From: Chloroflexota bacterium
GTDB lineage: Bacteria > Chloroflexota > UBA11872
Direction of reading: 5' to 3'
NCBI GenBank assembly: GCA_022820025.1
Contig: JAJEGF010000003.1
Coordinates: 1-36,674 of the forward strand
Length of the DNA: 36,674 nucleotides
Under the pieces are notes generated by a model, which saw only the letters and a program-made list of their open reading frames with translations, ran no database searches and was not told the origin of the DNA. The translations under genes and the position numbers were made by a program. Positions 33,447 through 36,674 of the stretch are shown here, piece by piece. Position 1 is the stretch's first letter. Each line of letters opens with the position of its first letter.

Positions 33447-35614
33447 GTCGATGCCCGAAGTCTCGGCCAGCGCAATGACGGCGCCCACCAGTTCCAGCGG
33501 CCCAGCAGGTGCATCGTGGCGGGCACCAGCAGCGCGCGCACGATGGCGGCGTCCACGAAGACGGCAATGGCCGCGCCGAGTCCCAGGGCCTTGATGAGGA
33601 CGATGTCGGCCGTGACGAACGCCAGGCACACGGCAATGACCACCAGCGCCGCGCTGGTGACGACGCGGCCGCTGCGTTCCATGCCGATGGCCACGCTCTC
33701 GGTGTTGGAGCGGCCATCGTCGTGCGCTTCCTTGACGCGGGAGAGCAGAAACACCTCGTAGTCCATGCTCAGTCCGAAGAGCATGGCGAAGAGAACCACG
33801 GGCAACAGGGAATCGATGTAACCGAGCGGCTCGAAGCGCAGCACGTTCGAGAGCCAGCCGTCCTGGAACACCAGCACCAGCGCGCCGAAGCTGGCCAGCA
33901 GGCTCAGCACGTTCAGGAGGACCGCCTTGAGCGGCAACACGACCGACCGGAACAGCACGGCCAGCACCACGTAGGTGATCACCAGGATCAGCAGCACGGC
34001 CTTGGGGAAGTCGGTGTAGAGCCGGTCGACGAAGTCCTTGAGCCCGGCCGCTCCGCCTCCGACCAGCAGATCGAGCCCGTTGGCGTCGCGGTAGGCGCGG
34101 ATGGCCTCGACAAGGCCTTCGGCCTCGGGCGAGGTTGACGGCACGCTGGGCTCGACCAGCATGAAAGCGGCGTTCTCGCGGGTGAACGTCTCGGCAAGCG
34201 CCCTGGCCCAGGGGTCGCCGATTCCAGGCGCGTAGCGGTAGAGCAGTTGGTATTGCTCGAGTGTGATTCGCGGATCGATGGCGGTGATGCCGCCGACCCT
34301 GGCGACGCGCGGATCCGCTTCCAGCGCGCGCGTGAGGTCGTGCTGCGCGGTTACGGCTTCAGGCGCGAGCGCGCCCTCGGGGAAGCGCGCCACGAGGAAC
34401 AGCGGCGTCTGGTGGCCTTCACCGAATTCGTCCCGCAGGAACTCGTAGGCCACGCGGGACGGCGAGTCGGGCGTCAGCACCCTGGCGTCCGGCGCATTCA
34501 GGCGAACGTGCAGGAATGGCAGACCGAGCACCACGAGGAAGGTGGAGACGATCAGGAAGATCGGCAGGGGCCGCCGCATGACCGCCCGAGCCAGCCGGGC
34601 CCAGCCGTTGCGCGGTCCGACCGATGGTCGCCACACGCGCCACAGGTTTACGCGCGGACCCAAAACGGCCAGCAGGGCCGGCACGAAGGTCGTGGCGGCC
34701 GCGACGGCGATCAACACGACCAGCGCGCCGCCCGCGCCGATCGATCGCAGCATCATGAACTCGAACACCATCAGGGACGCAAGCCCGGTCAGGACCGCCG
34801 CCCCGGAGAACACCACGGCTTTTCCGGCGGTCGCGACCGTACGCGGCACCGCGTCCTGGACGGACTGACCGGCGGCCAGTTCCTCGCGGAAGCGGCTGAC
34901 GAGGATGAGCGAGTAGTCGGCGCCGAGGCCCAATCCCACCAGCGTCACGACGTTTAGAGCAAAGATCGAAAAGCCGACCTGCTGGCCGAACAGCCAGAGC
35001 AGCGCCAGGCCGACGACTACGCTGGCGCCGCCAGCCAGCACGGGAATGCCGGCTGCGACCACGGACCCGAAGACCAGCACCAGCACGATCAAGGCAAACG
35101 GCAGCCCGACGGTCTCCGCTCGCTGCAGGTCGGCCTCGCTGAGGGTCTGGATATCCGAGTAGTAGACGGGCGACCCGGCGATGTGCACGTCGAGATCCGA
35201 CGGCGCCAGCCGCCCGCGAAGCTCCGGCACGATGCGGTGGGCCACATCCGGGTGCAGGTCGAAGAACAGCGTGGTGTACGCGGTATGGCCGTCCGGCGCT
35301 ATCTGGGTCGGGTTGTCCTGGAAGGTCGAAACCCGCATGACGTCCGGCATGGCCGCCAGTGGCGCCAGGACGCGAGCCGCCTCGGCCGCGAATGCCTCGT
35401 CCGTAACGAGCCACTCGTCGTGGTGAAAGGCGATCTGGATGGGAGAGCCAACGGCGCCGAAGTCCTGTTCGTAGCGGTCGAAGGCCTCTTCGGATTCGAT
35501 GCCTTCGGCTGAGAATCCACCGGCGCGCAGGATGGATCCAACCTGGGGTAGCGCCAGGAGTGAGAGCGCCGCGGCAAGTAACCAGGCGGCGATGACGGGC
35601 CAGCGCCAACGCAC
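33443..35614 (-). CDS. MMPL/RND-family lipid transporter
   Basis: A 723-residue transporter of the MMPL type with twelve predicted membrane helices, one before each of two extracytoplasmic loops and five after. Family motifs include GLGLGADYSLILVSRFREE in the first half and GLSMDYEVFLLSRVKEAHDDG in the second, carrying the D-Y pairs used for proton coupling. Such proteins export lipids or glycolipids. The GTG at 35614 is used, but the family N-terminus (LGRFTVRWRWP) begins before it. A CTG at 35638 is in frame, with GGGAG placed seven bases upstream, and no ATG, GTG or TTG exists between there and the stop codon upstream, so the true start may be CTG. It is coupled to the AttH-like lipoprotein. 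Confidence 0.93.
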   Translation of the reverse strand: MRWRWPVIAAWLLAAALSLLALPQVGSILRAGGFSAEGIESEEAFDRYEQDFGAVGSPIQIAFHHDEWLVTDEAFAAEAARVLAPLAAMPDVMRVSTFQDNPTQIAPDGHTAYTTLFFDLHPDVAHRIVPELRGRLAPSDLDVHIAGSPVYYSDIQTLSEADLQRAETVGLPFALIVLVLVFGSVVAAGIPVLAGGASVVVGLALLWLFGQQVGFSIFALNVVTLVGLGLGADYSLILVSRFREELAAGQSVQDAVPRTVATAGKAVVFSGAAVLTGLASLMVFEFMMLRSIGAGGALVVLIAVAAATTFVPALLAVLGPRVNLWRVWRPSVGPRNGWARLARAVMRRPLPIFLIVSTFLVVLGLPFLHVRLNAPDARVLTPDSPSRVAYEFLRDEFGEGHQTPLFLVARFPEGALAPEAVTAQHDLTRALEADPRVARVGGITAIDPRITLEQYQLLYRYAPGIGDPWARALAETFTRENAAFMLVEPSVPSTSPEAEGLVEAIRAYRDANGLDLLVGGGAAGLKDFVDRLYTDFPKAVLLILVITYVVLAVLFRSVVLPLKAVLLNVLSLLASFGALVLVFQDGWLSNVLRFEPLGYIDSLLPVVLFAMLFGLSMDYEVFLLSRVKEAHDDGRSNTESVAIGMERSGRVVTSAALVVIAVCLAFVTADIVLIKALGLGAAIAVFVDAAIVRALLVPATMHLLGRWNWWAPSLRWPRLRAST

Positions 35615-35812
35615 CGTGAAGCGGCCCAGTGCCTCCAGCGCGATTCTCCCGGGGCGTCACGACGCTCTGCCCGGATTTTAGGCGCGAAAGGGCCGCTGCC
35701 GGACCTTCCACGGTGATTTCCGTTACCGTCGCGTTCGGCGGGTCGACAACAGCCTGGGCCGGCAGGCGACCGAAGAGGCTGCTACGGTTCGCGCGCCCGA
35801 CGCCGCCCTGTA

Positions 35813-36674
35813 ATGGATCCGCAGCGGCGCCAACGACGGAGACTCGAGTTGGGGAGCGCGGCGACCAGCAAGGCATTTGATCCGCCGACGCGCCTGGGAT
35901 CGCGACGCTTCGTCACGCTGATCGCGATCATGGGGTTGGGCGTGGCCGGCTGGCTGCCGGTCGTCAATTTCCTGTCGCTCTTCATTCGCGACGACCTGGG
36001 TCGCGGTGTGGCTGGCGCGGGTGTGCTGCTGGTGGCGATGCACGGCGCTCGGGCTGTGCTGGGGATCTTTGCTTCCGTGCCCATCGCCCGGTTCGGCAGC
36101 CAGCGGACCTATGCGCTGGGCCTGGCCGGCCTTTGCGTCCTGGTGGCCGTGATGATCTTCACGCCTGACCTGGGCCTATTCATCGTCGCGGCGCCGTTCG
36201 GGGGCCTGGCGCTCGGGCTGCACTGGTCGGCGTCGCAGACCTATGCCATGCAGGTGGCGCCGGCGGCGCGGCGGGGGCTAGCGTCGTCACTGGTCAGCTT
36301 CACGGTCGGGGTCGCGCCCGGACTTGGGGGGCTGGCGCTGGGCGTGCTGGCCAATGCCTTCGGGTTTCGGATATTCGCCCTGGTGGCGGCTATTACGATC
36401 GGCGCGGCGGCGCTGGCGGCTCTGACGCTATTGCCGGCCGTTCCAGCGGCGCCGCGCGCCAGCAAGGTCAAGCTGGGCGAACTGCTTCAGCTCACGCGCG
36501 TGCCGGCAATTCGAATTCTGGCGTTCATCCGCGCCTGCACCACCGTGACCTATGGCGCGTTCATCATCCTGGCCGGACCGAAGCTGGTGGACGCGGGCGG
36601 CGACCTGACGGCCGTGGGGTGGCTGGTGTTTCTTTCAGCCGTCGGCGGGGCCAGCGCGCAGGTGGCGGTGGGGG
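35813..36674 (+). CDS. MFS transporter, 3' end cut by window edge
   Basis: From ATG 35813 the plus strand is open to the end (287 codons). After a basic N-terminus of about 35 residues, hydrophobic helices begin (VTLIAIMGLGVAGWLPVVNF), and seven or so follow, with charged loops such as ARFGSQRTYALG in the position of the MFS loop 2-3 signature. The C-terminal half is missing. It is divergent from the MMPL gene across about 175 bases, in which no clear promoter could be picked out. Substrate unknown. Confidence 0.82.
   Translation, partial: MDPQRRQRRRLELGSAATSKAFDPPTRLGSRRFVTLIAIMGLGVAGWLPVVNFLSLFIRDDLGRGVAGAGVLLVAMHGARAVLGIFASVPIARFGSQRTYALGLAGLCVLVAVMIFTPDLGLFIVAAPFGGLALGLHWSASQTYAMQVAPAARRGLASSLVSFTVGVAPGLGGLALGVLANAFGFRIFALVAAITIGAAALAALTLLPAVPAAPRASKVKLGELLQLTRVPAIRILAFIRACTTVTYGAFIILAGPKLVDAGGDLTAVGWLVFLSAVGGASAQVAVG

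Noticed and set aside
34419-35876. Minus-strand frame of 485 codons overlapping the MMPL gene
   Set aside because: The MMPL frame has the membrane helices and motifs; this one is Arg/Gly-rich without structure.

Overview
This 36.7 kb window is GC-rich and densely coded. It holds about 37 protein genes, no intergenic gap above about 200 bp, and no rRNA, tRNA, CRISPR array or insertion sequence that I could see. The best guess for the source is a member of the Chloroflexota or a close neighbour. Support comes from the polysaccharide deacetylase at 3577-4785, whose N-terminal GYPIT/QYF-type segment is common in that phylum, from RNase Y and DegV, from heavy use of Gfo/Idh/MocA dehydrogenases with a PhyH oxygenase, and from many GTG and TTG starts. 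The assignment is an inference. An actinobacterial relative cannot be excluded, because the inositol-lipid genes are of actinobacterial type.

Layout. 1-2704 (minus): a truncated FAD oxidoreductase, a DciA-like gene overlapping recF, and a small membrane protein. 2738-6059: DegV, a polysaccharide deacetylase, and an MtaA-like zinc methyltransferase. 6258-7808: RNase Y. 7912-12045 (plus): a tight ArsR - ino1 - PatA-like acyltransferase - PimA-like glycosyltransferase - PgsA-like CDP-alcohol phosphotransferase operon. Together these could make inositol phosphate, attach it to a lipid, glycosylate it and acylate it, so it looks like a phosphatidylinositol-mannoside-type pathway. 12050-14064 (minus): a PhyH oxygenase and a Gfo/Idh/MocA dehydrogenase.

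14185-18431: an unrecognised helical protein overlaps a flavin-dependent halogenase that carries a PqqD-like C-terminal domain. A two-gene ABC-2 exporter lies convergent to them. 18461-21377 (minus): an orphan nuoB, a PHP phosphoesterase and a MOP-type membrane protein, ending in a clear intrinsic terminator. 21506-25167 (plus): a RACE-type corrinoid activator overlapping a TPR protein with a lipoprotein-like leader, followed by an orphan Phd-like antitoxin gene. 25581-26921: molybdopterin genes moaE, moaD and a mog/moaB.

26932-32329: peptide deformylase, tandem GNAT acetyltransferases, CcdA with two TlpA-type thioredoxins, a cysteine-free IscA-like protein and a second Gfo/Idh/MocA dehydrogenase. 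32385-36674: an AttH/CrtC-like lipoprotein coupled to an MMPL transporter, then a truncated MFS transporter.

The two loci most worth a second look are the inositol glycolipid operon and the halogenase-PqqD fusion with its unknown partner. A weaker theme is corrinoid methyl transfer, with an MtaA-like enzyme and a RACE activator in the same window.
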